A DNA stretch of 64,000 nucleotides, taken from NCBI GenBank assembly GCA_963777515.1, contig CAVZQU010000006.1, forward strand, positions 239,656-303,655, read 5' to 3'. Positions 9,214-18,518 of the stretch are shown one piece after another. Source of the stretch: CAVSWT01 sp963777515. Lineage in GTDB: Bacteria > Bacteroidota > Ignavibacteria > Ignavibacteriales > Ignavibacteriaceae. The position numbers were made by a program, and so were the translations under genes. The notes below the pieces were generated by a model. It was given only the letters and a program-made list of their open reading frames with translations, was not told where the DNA came from and made no database searches. The stretch's first letter is position 1, and the number at the start of each line of letters is the position of its first letter.

Positions 9214-9882
9214 ATGAAAAAGATTAAATACGCAATTATTATTCTGATAACTTTACTAACAATTCATTCAACAAAAGCTCAATGGAAAGTGGGTGCTATT
9301 GGCGGAGTAAATTTTGCTGACTTGAAAACAGACACTGGAGTTAGGAGTAGAACATTATTTGGCTTTGGGGGAATAATAGAATATTCAATACTTGATCAAG
9401 TTTCACTCATTACAACCCCAATGTATATTCAAAACGGAGGGATTAAAGAACAAACAGATGATCAACCGGAATTGAAAATAAAAGGATCTTATTTAAGTGT
9501 TCCGATTTTTCTAAAGTATTCATTTCCAATTTCAGAAGTTATTAAACCATATTTATATGCAGGTCCATCCTTGGGGTACAGGTTAAATTTTAAAATGGAA
9601 GGCGAATATGCTGGTTTACATTTAACTGCTGATTTAAAAAATGTGACAGAGGATTTTGATTTTGGTGTTGGATTTGGTGCAGGTGCAGAAATTCCATTTA
9701 ATATTCTTTCAATAATAGTTGAAGGAAAATATTATTTAGGATTAATGGATCAGCACAAAAATGGAATATTCCAGGCTGAAGCCGGCGGATTAACTATCCA
9801 GAGCACATTTGATGACACTAATAAGTTTAAAATCCGTGGAATACAAATTTTAATAGGCGTCATTTTTCCAATAGGTATTTAG
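9214..9882 (+). CDS. Outer-membrane beta-barrel protein (PorT-like / OMP_b-brl type)
   Basis: The 222 residues start with a signal peptide ending in 'STKAQ', followed by alternating amphipathic strands: 'WKVGAIGGVNFADL', 'FGFGGIIEYSILDQVSLITTPMYIQNGG', 'SYLSVPIFLKYSFP', 'PYLYAGPSLGYRLNF', 'DFGVGFGAGAEIPF', 'IIVEGKYYLGLMD'. The strand 'YLSVPIFLKY' followed by 'KPYLYAGPSLGY' is typical of the PorT/OMP_b-brl_2 small barrels common in Bacteroidota. The final strand ends in an apolar residue, as expected for BAM-dependent folding. A strong AAAGGAG precedes the ATG. No specific ligand can be inferred. Confidence 0.8.
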   Translation: MKKIKYAIIILITLLTIHSTKAQWKVGAIGGVNFADLKTDTGVRSRTLFGFGGIIEYSILDQVSLITTPMYIQNGGIKEQTDDQPELKIKGSYLSVPIFLKYSFPISEVIKPYLYAGPSLGYRLNFKMEGEYAGLHLTADLKNVTEDFDFGVGFGAGAEIPFNILSIIVEGKYYLGLMDQHKNGIFQAEAGGLTIQSTFDDTNKFKIRGIQILIGVIFPIGI

Positions 9883-9989
9883 AAATTATGATCTGAATCT
9901 TAGGGAATGATCAAAGTCATTTAAAACATTTATTTGTGTAATTACCTAATTATAAGGGTTTTATTTTTCCTTATAAAGAAAAAATATAT

Positions 9990-11087
9990 ATGAAGCAAAA
10001 AATCTTTTATAAGCTTTTTATTTTATTATTTATTTTGGGAATAACAAGCTGCAAAAATAATAGTACAAATCCTGAAGAGAATTTTTATATCCCTCCACCT
10101 CTAACAAACACAACCTGGGAACAAATCGATGACCCCTCAACAGTAGGCTGGTCACTTGAAAAGTTAAACCAGGCTTATGAATATTCAAAAAAAATACAAA
10201 CCGAATCGGTAATGATTATTTATCAGGGCAAGGTTCTTTACTATTGGGGAGACATAACAAAGAAGATATGGACTCATTCATGCAGAAAGAGTTTTATGAG
10301 TGCATTGTTTGGAATTTATGTTGATGGTGGATTGATTGATTTAAATAATACTATGAAAGATTTGGGCATTGATGATATAAATCCAAGTTTATCCGATCAG
10401 GAAAAACAAGCGACAGTTAAAATGTTATTACAGGCTAGATCTGGTGTATATCATAATGCAGCAGCAGAAACACAAGATATGAGAAATGCAAAACCTGAAA
10501 GGAACAGTCATCTTCCCGGAACCTTTTGGTGTTATAATAATTGGGACTTTAATACCTTGGGTACAATATTCAAACGGGAAACCGGAAAAGATTTTTTCGT
10601 TGATCTGAAGACCACGATCCTTGATCCTATTGGCTGTGAAGATTACCAGCCGGATGACGGTTTTTACCAGTATGAACCTGTTTCAATACATCCTGCTTAC
10701 CCGTTTAGAATTACTGCAAGAGATATGGCAAGATTTGGTCTGCTCTTTCTAAGAAGAGGTGCTTGGAATGGAAAAAGAATTATTCCTGAAAACTGGATAG
10801 ACGAAAGTACAACATCATATTCTGATTTAGGTGCTCGTGGAGGATATGGATATATGTGGTGGGTTACTATTCATGGAAATGATAACTTAGGCAATGATAA
10901 TATAACACCTATTAATTTACCTGATGGTTCGTTTTCTGCAGAAGGAGCATACGGTCAGTTTTGTATTGTTATTCCGGATTACAATCTTGTAATTGTTCAT
11001 CGAGTAAATAGTGATATTAATAATAATGTTACAGATACAGAATTTGGAATCCTATTATATTATATACTAAGTGCACGCCCACAATAA
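9990..11087 (+). CDS. Serine hydrolase lipoprotein (class C beta-lactamase fold), copy 1
   Basis: This protein has a lipoprotein signal peptide with lipobox 'ITSC' (Cys21). The catalytic S-x-x-K motif is S97-C-R-K100 in 'THSCRKSFMSALFGIYVDGG', and the second motif lies in 'WCYNNWDFNTLG'. 'ITARDMARFGLLFLRRGAWNGKRIIPENWI' is the conserved region typical of the beta-lactamase-related (COG1680) family. This family includes esterases, D-aminopeptidases and peptidoglycan-acting enzymes, so the substrate cannot be told from sequence. It is the first of four lipoproteins of this family between 10 and 25 kb. It is transcribed alone, with AT-rich spacers on both sides. Confidence 0.85.
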   Translation: MKQKIFYKLFILLFILGITSCKNNSTNPEENFYIPPPLTNTTWEQIDDPSTVGWSLEKLNQAYEYSKKIQTESVMIIYQGKVLYYWGDITKKIWTHSCRKSFMSALFGIYVDGGLIDLNNTMKDLGIDDINPSLSDQEKQATVKMLLQARSGVYHNAAAETQDMRNAKPERNSHLPGTFWCYNNWDFNTLGTIFKRETGKDFFVDLKTTILDPIGCEDYQPDDGFYQYEPVSIHPAYPFRITARDMARFGLLFLRRGAWNGKRIIPENWIDESTTSYSDLGARGGYGYMWWVTIHGNDNLGNDNITPINLPDGSFSAEGAYGQFCIVIPDYNLVIVHRVNSDINNNVTDTEFGILLYYILSARPQ

Positions 11088-11151
11088 ACATCTTTGTTTT
11101 ATAATTCCTTATTACTTGCATTAGTAAAATTTTAAGTGAGTAGTGTTATTT

Positions 11152-12585
11152 ATGAAAAACATTACTGAGAAACTATTAACAACAATAATTTTCATTACCC
11201 GCTTTAACCTAGTTCAAGCACAAACCATTGTCTATGAACGACACGATATTGAAACTAGCTTTGATGGAATTAAAACTGTAAAGATTATTGATCTAGACAA
11301 TGATGGTGATCTTGATATCGTGGGAGGTTCTGAGATTACACTAACAACAGCAAGTAAGGGTGTTGCCTGGTGGAGAAATAACGGTAACAATACTTTCGAA
11401 AGATTTATGGTTGACTCAACCTTTATTCATGTTATGTCAGTTGATGCTGCATATATTGATAATGATAATTATCCTGATATTGTTGCAACATCTTGGCAAT
11501 TAAATCAGGTTGCATGGTGGAAGAACAGCGGAGATCCCACGCAGGGGTGGACTGGGTATATCATCAAATCAAATTTCACCAAAGCTCACTATGCTGAATG
11601 TGCAGACATAGATAACGATGGGGATATAGATATTGCAGCAGCTTCTTACGGGCTGAGTAGTATTGTCATTTTCTGGAATGACGGTAATCCAACAAGCAAC
11701 TGGCAAAGTTCAACATTAACCAATACTTTTAGCGGGGCTTTAGGTGTTAAAGTTATTGATCTGGATAAGGATAATGATTTTGATATTCTTGGAACTGCCT
11801 CTGATGCAGGCTTGATTTCCTGGTGGGAAAGCTCAGGCAGCAATCCGATCACTTGGACATACCACAAAATTGCATCAAAATTCGTCGGTTCAAACTACTT
11901 GTGTGTTATCGATGTAAACCAGGATGGATTATACGACGTCATCGGAAATGCCTGGTCATCAAACCAGGTGGCATACTGGATATGCAACAATCTTCAGAAT
12001 AACTTATGGACAAAACATATACTGACAACTCAGCTTCCGACTGCAGCAGGCGTTGGAGCAGGTGATTTAGATAGGGATGGAGATATTGATATTGTTGCGG
12101 TGGGGAAAGTTCCTGGAGAGGTGGGCATTTATCAAAATTCTGATTTCAGCTGGACAAAAATACTATTGACGGATGATTTTGAAGGAGGGGAAGATGTAGA
12201 GGTACTGGATATGGATGGAGATGAAGACTTGGATGTAGTTGCAGCCGGATCATCAGGCAAATTGGTATGGTGGGAGAATGAGACACCTGTCGGGATTTCC
12301 GACGATAATAATTCGGTGCCACAAGAATTTAGTTTAGAACAAAACTATCCCAATCCGTTTAATCCCGCAACAACAATTAAATATCAAATTATAAAACAGA
12401 GTTTTGTATCATTAAAAGTTTATGATGTATTGGGAAATGAAGTCGTAACTCTTGAAAATGGAAATAAAGCAGCCGGAAATTACAAAGTACATTTTAATGC
12501 ACACAAAATATCGAGCGGAGTTTATATCTACCAGCTAGTTGCAGGGAATTATTCAAAAACAAGAAAGATGTGCATTATTAAATAA
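11152..12585 (+). CDS. T9SS-exported FG-GAP/VCBS repeat protein
   Basis: A signal peptide ending in 'NLVQAQ' is followed by about six repeats containing calcium-binding-like 'DxDxDGDxDI' loops ('IDLDNDGDLDIVGG', 'ADIDNDGDIDIAAAS', 'GDLDRDGDIDIVAVG', 'LDMDGDEDLDVVAAG'). This is the signature of FG-GAP/VCBS beta-propellers. The protein ends in a type A T9SS sorting domain ('LEQNYPNPFNPATTIKY' to 'SKTRKMCIIK'). It should be secreted or surface-attached and bind a ligand through the propeller. The frame can be extended to a GTG at 11143, but the ATG at 11152 gives the better signal peptide and spacing, so it is used here. Confidence 0.85.
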   Translation: MKNITEKLLTTIIFITRFNLVQAQTIVYERHDIETSFDGIKTVKIIDLDNDGDLDIVGGSEITLTTASKGVAWWRNNGNNTFERFMVDSTFIHVMSVDAAYIDNDNYPDIVATSWQLNQVAWWKNSGDPTQGWTGYIIKSNFTKAHYAECADIDNDGDIDIAAASYGLSSIVIFWNDGNPTSNWQSSTLTNTFSGALGVKVIDLDKDNDFDILGTASDAGLISWWESSGSNPITWTYHKIASKFVGSNYLCVIDVNQDGLYDVIGNAWSSNQVAYWICNNLQNNLWTKHILTTQLPTAAGVGAGDLDRDGDIDIVAVGKVPGEVGIYQNSDFSWTKILLTDDFEGGEDVEVLDMDGDEDLDVVAAGSSGKLVWWENETPVGISDDNNSVPQEFSLEQNYPNPFNPATTIKYQIIKQSFVSLKVYDVLGNEVVTLENGNKAAGNYKVHFNAHKISSGVYIYQLVAGNYSKTRKMCIIK

Positions 12586-12761
12586 AGAAAAGGAATTATA
12601 AAAAGGCGAGAGCAATAATTTAATTTTCATATATACAGCAATCAAATTAATATTCCTATTTGCTAAAGATGAAAAATTAAATTCCGATAATTACGTAAAG
12701 TGATTAATATCAGAAAATTTAATTATTTAAATAAAATCAACTTTCGTAATTCGAGGTCGAA

Positions 12762-14879
12762 ATGGTTTATTCAAGCTTTCGTTATATAAAATCTTTTAAT
12801 TCGTTTATAAAAACTCAAATATTATTTATTATCACGATTTACTTACTTCTTAATGGAAATTTAAAAGCTCAACAACCAACTCTTTTCCCGGATGCTACTT
12901 GGTTGCAGGATGTTCACTTCCCAGGGACTGTTTATGCGGGAATTCCAGGACCAATAATGCCAAGTGTTCAAGCACATTTAGGCGGAGTAGAATATATGTT
13001 TCATGTTAAAAGTGATGTTGAAAAAGCAAAGCCTTTAATTGAAGCTGTACATGCACAGGGAAAAAAGTATTGGGTAAATCTTGACGGAACTATTTTGGAA
13101 GGAAATGTTGATTCAATAATTAATGATAACCAAGGAATTACAGATCCAAATTTTGGAGCACAAATAAGTTTAGAAGGAAACATTATAGAAATTGGAGGCA
13201 GCGTTGCAAGAAGTATTAATAGGCCTGAATGGAGAAATTTTTTAATTAGTTGTATTAAAAGAGCAATTGATGCTGGAGCGGATGGCTCCCAACATGATGG
13301 TGCGGCAGTAAGCTTTGATTCTTTTGATGATGACGATGTAGCAGCTTTTACTCAATACATAAATGATAACCTAATTTCAACTGGTGATTGGAATCCTTCA
13401 GCAATGAATTTTCGTGATTATTTGTTAAGTAAAGGTAAAAATGACAATAATGTATTTAATAATGATTCGGATCCACAAAACATTAAAGATTTAATTCAGC
13501 ACTGGTATGATTTTAAAGCTGTTAATTCATTAAAATCCTGGGAAATTGTAAAAGACAGTTGTCGCCAGTATGCTCAATCAAAAGGAAAGGATTACACAAT
13601 AGCATTAAATGCCGGAAGTGCAATCGGTGAACGTAAAGGATTTGTTTATTTTGCAAATGATTTTGGAATTGGCGAATTTTTCCAGTGGGGAAATTTATTT
13701 CCTTATACGGGAACATTAGCAGCAAAGTCTAAAATATTTGAAGCATTTGGAAAAAGATTTATTGATTGGTCCGGCCCAACGCTCGAAGATATTCCATTGG
13801 CAAATCCAACAGATAGTTACCCATTAGATATTCAGAATGAAGCAAACAAACAATTAATTGCTACACTTTATGCAAGCGGAGGATTGCCTCAGTTTTTTTA
13901 TCCTTCTGACCAAACATATCCGGTATATTTTTTAGCTCAGGTTAATAGAGATATTCTAAATTCTGTTTCTTCAGCAGGAGAAATTGGTGTTGTAATGTCT
14001 CATGCGCAAACTTTAGTTGATGAAAGAAGCCTTGAAGGATTGGTTTCTTTACTTCAAGATATTAATAGAAGCTTTAAAGTAATTTTTTTCAAATCAAACA
14101 GGTTGGGTTTAGCTGATGATATCACGCAAAATGATTTGTCTCAATTTAAAGTGATTTTTCTTCCGGAGGTTTTTTATTTAACAGATAATCAACGAACACA
14201 GCTTTTAACTTTTATGAATAATGGCGGGACTGTTGTTGCAGTAAGAGGAAATGTCGAATACTCCTGTAACTATGATGAAAACGGGAATGCTCAAACAAAT
14301 AGTACTTGGGCGTCAGTAGCAAATGATAATCAAAGTGTAGTAAAAACTTATGGCCAGGGCAGATTTATTAATATTGCACATAATATAAAAGAATTAAGCG
14401 GTTATCCACCTTCTTTTTATGGGTTAGCTTATATCAATTACAAGTCAAGTTCAAACCAAGATGAAGCTTCGATTGCAAATAGTATTAGAGATACAGTAAA
14501 TTATTGGATGAACATAGCTTTACCGGAAAAAGATGTTGTCTCAAATAATCTTCCTCAAAGTGTAAATGTTTTTAAGTATCAAGATACATTATCAAACCAT
14601 TATGTTTATCAATTACTTTCGGATTCGGTTGAGATACCTTCAAGAAAAGCTATTGCAGTTGGGCCGTTTACAGTTGAATTAGCTGTCGCAGTTTCTTCGT
14701 ATGACAAAGCTTTTAAAGCAACTTTCTATACAATTGATAATCCTTATGGAATAAATTTAGTAGATGCTGTTTCAGTAAATCAGCAGACAGGAAGAGTCAC
14801 AATAAATGTTCCTCAATTTACACGTTGGGGATTTATTGATTTAACAGAATCTCAAGCGCCAAGTTCTTTTAAATATTAG
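12762..14879 (+). CDS. T9SS glycoside-hydrolase-like protein, N-terminal part of a split gene
   Basis: A signal peptide (ending 'NLKAQ') is followed by a TIM-barrel-like region (about residues 45-400) with 'GKKYWVNLDGTIL', 'AIDAGADGSQHDGAAVSFDSF' and 'DYTIALNAGSAIG', where acidic residues at strand ends suggest a glycoside hydrolase. A Rossmann-like, amidotransferase-type domain of the kind seen in GH42 middle domains follows (about 405-560: 'SRSFKVIFF'-like strands, 'FKVIFLPEVFYLTDNQRTQLLTFMNNGGTVVAVRG'). The frame stops at 14877-14879. Skipping one base at about 14871-14874 lets it read on as SSFK-ISNLLINNSTTPYR into the following frame, so this and the next entry are very likely one protein of about 1,390 residues. 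No exact family is recognised. Confidence 0.72.
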   Translation: MVYSSFRYIKSFNSFIKTQILFIITIYLLLNGNLKAQQPTLFPDATWLQDVHFPGTVYAGIPGPIMPSVQAHLGGVEYMFHVKSDVEKAKPLIEAVHAQGKKYWVNLDGTILEGNVDSIINDNQGITDPNFGAQISLEGNIIEIGGSVARSINRPEWRNFLISCIKRAIDAGADGSQHDGAAVSFDSFDDDDVAAFTQYINDNLISTGDWNPSAMNFRDYLLSKGKNDNNVFNNDSDPQNIKDLIQHWYDFKAVNSLKSWEIVKDSCRQYAQSKGKDYTIALNAGSAIGERKGFVYFANDFGIGEFFQWGNLFPYTGTLAAKSKIFEAFGKRFIDWSGPTLEDIPLANPTDSYPLDIQNEANKQLIATLYASGGLPQFFYPSDQTYPVYFLAQVNRDILNSVSSAGEIGVVMSHAQTLVDERSLEGLVSLLQDINRSFKVIFFKSNRLGLADDITQNDLSQFKVIFLPEVFYLTDNQRTQLLTFMNNGGTVVAVRGNVEYSCNYDENGNAQTNSTWASVANDNQSVVKTYGQGRFINIAHNIKELSGYPPSFYGLAYINYKSSSNQDEASIANSIRDTVNYWMNIALPEKDVVSNNLPQSVNVFKYQDTLSNHYVYQLLSDSVEIPSRKAIAVGPFTVELAVAVSSYDKAFKATFYTIDNPYGINLVDAVSVNQQTGRVTINVPQFTRWGFIDLTESQAPSSFKY

Positions 14880-14883
14880 TAAT

Positions 14884-16941
14884 TTGCTAATAAATAATTC
14901 CACAACTCCTTATAGATTACATAGTAATTCAATTATTAAAGCAACATGGATTTTAGATAGTGGAACACCAACTGAGTATCAAATGGAAGTATGGACAAAT
15001 TTGCAGGGAGTTGGTGATCCAATAGTAAATAATAATATTTCTTCTTCGCAAATATCTGTTTCAAATAACGATTTACAAAAAGCTAACAAAGTATATTCAA
15101 AAATATTTACAGTTATAAATAGTACAAAATATATAATTCCGGCTGAGGAACTTCATGACAGCACGGTTTATTTTATGAGATTGAGAGCAGTAAATCAAAC
15201 AGATACTTCAAGATGGCTGCAACAATTTTTCTATAGAAATGGAAGACCAGCTCCACCAACGATTCCTAAGATTTTTACCTCAAATCAAAATTTGTGGTAT
15301 TTCTGGAATGGTGCAACGCATTTATGTCCAACTGATACATCCTCAAAATTAATTTATAGTTTTTCCAAAGGCTGTGATAGTAGAGGCTGTTATGGCGGCG
15401 ATTTTGAAATGGATACTTTACGATACGGCGCCGTTTTTTATACGGACAGCTTAACCGGAAGGAAGGATTCTGTTCCGAATAATTTATACGCAATTGATAC
15501 GGTTTGGATTGCACGGTATGCTTTTAATGAAGGCGGTGACATAACTGACACAATTAATTTTCAAAATAAATATGAAAATTTCGGAATCTACTTTCGGCCG
15601 CTTGCAACTGATGATATTGATACAAGTGATCTAGGAACGATATTCGGATTTTGTCTTGACCGAAAAAATGATCCGCCTAATGAATTTGATCTTATTTCTC
15701 CTTTGAATAATAGTTATACCCAAAATCAAATTCCTTTTAGTTGGAAAAACAACAGCGACCCGGATCCATTTAATAAAGAGAATTATAATATTAGAACTGT
15801 TGAGTTATTATTTGATAGTGTTTCAACTTTTGATTCTCCCGGATTAAAGACATACGGAAAGGATAGAACTGGATTGGATTTTGAAAAAGATACGATTACC
15901 GTAGACCTTCCTCCAAATTATTTTCAGGTAGAAGGTTTGTTGAATTATAAGAGAATTTATTGGAAAGCAAAAATGTGGGATTATGATCGTGATGTTGCAG
16001 AAGGTGGGGGAAGCGGTTCGCTTAGCAGAGAAAGTTCAGACATATTTATTTTAAACATTGGGATTGCACCAGAAAAACCAACAGCCCCAATTTTAAAAGG
16101 TCCAAAAAATGGAGCAATTTCGGTTAATGTAAATCCAATATTAAATTGGTATGAAGTTGTTAACGCCACAAATTATGGAATTCAATTAGCTAAAGATTCT
16201 TTGTTTAATAATATTATAGTTGATGATCAAAATCTAACAGTCCCGTCAAAAAGTATTACCGGGTTATCTCATAATCAGAAATATTTCTGGAGAGTTAAAA
16301 CTTATAATGGTGGAGTAGAAAGCAATTGGTCGGATGTTTGGAAATTTAAGACAATTGTAAAAATTCCTGATAAACTTGTTCTTGAATTTCCAACTAATAA
16401 TTCAGTAATAAGTTCAGATTCAATTAAATTTGTTTGGCATAAATCAAGCACTGTCGTTAACAATTATTGGTTTGAGTATTCTACTGATTCTTTATTTTCA
16501 AACACAACAATTGATTCAATGCTAACGGATACAACAAAAAGATTAACTAACATTGCAAATAATAATAAATATTGGTGGAGGGTTAGAGCTCAGAACGCAG
16601 CTGGTTGGGGACAGTTTAGTGATCCATCTACATTTTCTGTTATAATAACGGGTTTATCGGATGAAATGACTTTGCCCGATCATTATGAATTGAGTCAAAA
16701 TTATCCAAATCCATTTAATCCATCAACAACAATTAATTTTACAATTCCAAAAGCATCTCATGTGGAATTATTTATTTATAATTTGTTAGGAGAAAAAGTT
16801 TCTGAAGTAGTAAATGAAAATTTGAATCGTGGTAATTATACAAGGAATATAAATCTTCAAGATTATTCCTCAGGAATTTATATCTATAAGTTACGATCAG
16901 AAGATTTTATGCAGATTAAAAAAATGATATTGTTAAAATAA
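14884..16941 (+). CDS. C-terminal part of the split T9SS protein: fibronectin-III-like domains and sorting domain
   Basis: The frame begins without a good start codon (TTG at 14884, no ribosome site) four bases after the previous stop. It is open back to 14845, consistent with a +1 shift rather than a separate gene. It contains a beta-sandwich region (about 1-250), then at least two Fn3-like modules (about 270-590; 'PILNWYEVVNATNYGIQLAKDSLF', 'QKYFWRVKTYNGG', 'NKYWWRVRAQNAAGWGQFSD'), and a T9SS type A sorting domain ('LSQNYPNPFNPSTTINF'). Such modules usually place a catalytic domain on a polysaccharide or on the cell surface. If the stop is real, the catalytic half upstream would lose its export signal. 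Confidence 0.7.
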   Translation: MLINNSTTPYRLHSNSIIKATWILDSGTPTEYQMEVWTNLQGVGDPIVNNNISSSQISVSNNDLQKANKVYSKIFTVINSTKYIIPAEELHDSTVYFMRLRAVNQTDTSRWLQQFFYRNGRPAPPTIPKIFTSNQNLWYFWNGATHLCPTDTSSKLIYSFSKGCDSRGCYGGDFEMDTLRYGAVFYTDSLTGRKDSVPNNLYAIDTVWIARYAFNEGGDITDTINFQNKYENFGIYFRPLATDDIDTSDLGTIFGFCLDRKNDPPNEFDLISPLNNSYTQNQIPFSWKNNSDPDPFNKENYNIRTVELLFDSVSTFDSPGLKTYGKDRTGLDFEKDTITVDLPPNYFQVEGLLNYKRIYWKAKMWDYDRDVAEGGGSGSLSRESSDIFILNIGIAPEKPTAPILKGPKNGAISVNVNPILNWYEVVNATNYGIQLAKDSLFNNIIVDDQNLTVPSKSITGLSHNQKYFWRVKTYNGGVESNWSDVWKFKTIVKIPDKLVLEFPTNNSVISSDSIKFVWHKSSTVVNNYWFEYSTDSLFSNTTIDSMLTDTTKRLTNIANNNKYWWRVRAQNAAGWGQFSDPSTFSVIITGLSDEMTLPDHYELSQNYPNPFNPSTTINFTIPKASHVELFIYNLLGEKVSEVVNENLNRGNYTRNINLQDYSSGIYIYKLRSEDFMQIKKMILLK

Positions 16942-17284
16942 TCTTAAGCAGCGTAGTCGGCAACCAATGGACGATGGAATATTAAGCATGGAGTATCGAA
17001 AATGAAATGTTACTTCACATTATTCAAACAATTAGCCATTCAATCATGCTCTTAAATATTAATAAATATTTTAACCAATTTTGAAAAATATTTTTGAGCA
17101 AACTATTCTTTGTTCCTATATCTGTTTAAATAACAAACATGATTAATATAAATATTAGTTAGAGAAACATTATTAAATAGTTGGTTACTCTCTCTTCTTA
17201 GTTGACTTCTAAATTAAAAGTAATGTGGCTTCCTATAATGCTCAAGTAAATGAATCATTGCCAGATGATTAAAGAGTGTATTTT
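16942..17284. other. 343-bp intergenic spacer
   Basis: The spacer is AT-rich and without a credible coding frame or strong hairpin. It carries a TATAAT at 17234-17239 and AAAGAG at 17271-17276 just before the ATG at 17285. A TTGACT at 17202-17207 is 26 bases from the TATAAT, too far for a standard sigma-70 promoter. Presumably it holds the promoter of the following serine hydrolase gene. Confidence 0.4.
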
Positions 17285-18463
17285 ATGGAAATTATAAGAA
17301 AATTGAAAAAACTGATTCTCTTGGTTCTATTTATAGTTCTGTTTTTGTTTTTTAGTAATTGCAAAGAAGAAATAACAGAACCAGATTTACATTATAAACA
17401 ACCAGTCACAACTGACGACGGGTGGGAAACAGGTACATTAAGTAGTGTAGGAATGGATAAAAGTTTTTTTGAGCAACTTGATCTGAAGATTACTATAGGT
17501 AACTTTGGTGAGGTTCACTCAGTTATTGTTGTTAAGAATAATAGATTGGTTTTCGAAAAGTACTGGCCAGGGCACGATTTCAGTTATTCAGATCCAAATT
17601 TCCACGGTACATATATTGATTTTGGAATAAATACCCGTCAGAATACCCATTCTACTACAAAAAGTTTTACTTCTGCCTTGATAGGAATAGCAATTGATAA
17701 AGGATTTATAAAGAGTAAAGATGATAAAATATTTGATTACCTGCCTGAACGATATGATACTTTCAACAGCGGGGGAAGAGAAAAGATAACAATTACAGAC
17801 TGTTTAAAAATGGCAAGCGGATTAAAGTGGAATGAATGGGATGTTGATATAAAATCTGCTGAACATGATATAATAAAATTTAACAGTTCTTCTGATCCAA
17901 TTAATTATTTATTATCGAAACCTATTGTAACCGAACCTGGTACTGCATTCTATTATAATGGAGGTACTGTAGATCTTCTCGGACAAATAATAAAATATGC
18001 AACTAATAGTAGTGTTCAGTCTTTCTCAAAAAATTATTTATTCGGACCGCTCGGGATAACCAATTATAATTGGAGTGTTCTTTATCCTTCCAGGATTCCA
18101 TGCTGTCACGGAGATATTTATATAACACCACGTGATATGGCAAAGTTCGGACAGTTATTTTTAGAAGATGGTATGTGGAAGGGAAAGCGAATTATCTCCA
18201 GTGAATGGGTCAATCTTTCAACTCAAAATCATATAAATCCCAATGTGTCTTGGGCAGATGGTTATGGATATTTGTGGTGGATAAAGAATTTCAAAGTTAA
18301 CGGTGTTGAATATAATTCATTTAAGACTATGGGGTGGGGAGGCCAGGAAATTTTTGTATTTAAAAAGCTTGAAATGGTTGTTGTTTTTACAGGGGCAAAT
18401 TATGTAGAAGACACACATACTGATTTTATAGTTAGTAATTATATCCTTCCTGCATTAAGATAA
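17285..18463 (+). CDS. Serine hydrolase lipoprotein (class C beta-lactamase fold), copy 2
   Basis: A lipoprotein signal peptide with 'FFSNC' (Cys26) precedes the S-x-x-K motif S123-T-T-K126 in 'THSTTKSFTSALIGIAIDKGFI' and 'GTAFYYNGGTVDLLGQII' with the tyrosine motif. The family region 'ITPRDMAKFGQLFLEDGMWKGKRIISSEWV' and the late 'MGWGGQEIFVFKKLEMVVVFTG' follow. The frame extends to a GTG at 17276, but the ATG at 17285 has AAAGAG eight bases upstream and is preferred. It is closely related in layout ('DGWETGTLSSVGMD' opening) to the next gene, 55 bases downstream, with which it may be co-transcribed. This is an envelope hydrolase of unknown substrate. Confidence 0.86.
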   Translation: MEIIRKLKKLILLVLFIVLFLFFSNCKEEITEPDLHYKQPVTTDDGWETGTLSSVGMDKSFFEQLDLKITIGNFGEVHSVIVVKNNRLVFEKYWPGHDFSYSDPNFHGTYIDFGINTRQNTHSTTKSFTSALIGIAIDKGFIKSKDDKIFDYLPERYDTFNSGGREKITITDCLKMASGLKWNEWDVDIKSAEHDIIKFNSSSDPINYLLSKPIVTEPGTAFYYNGGTVDLLGQIIKYATNSSVQSFSKNYLFGPLGITNYNWSVLYPSRIPCCHGDIYITPRDMAKFGQLFLEDGMWKGKRIISSEWVNLSTQNHINPNVSWADGYGYLWWIKNFKVNGVEYNSFKTMGWGGQEIFVFKKLEMVVVFTGANYVEDTHTDFIVSNYILPALR

Positions 18464-18518
18464 TTTAAATTACAAAGGTGATCACTTTTTGCTTGCAATT
18501 TAAATAAAAGGAGTAAAA

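Noticed and set aside
17202..17239. TTGACT and TATAAT as a sigma-70 promoter
   Set aside because: The spacer is 26 bases, far from the required 16-18.
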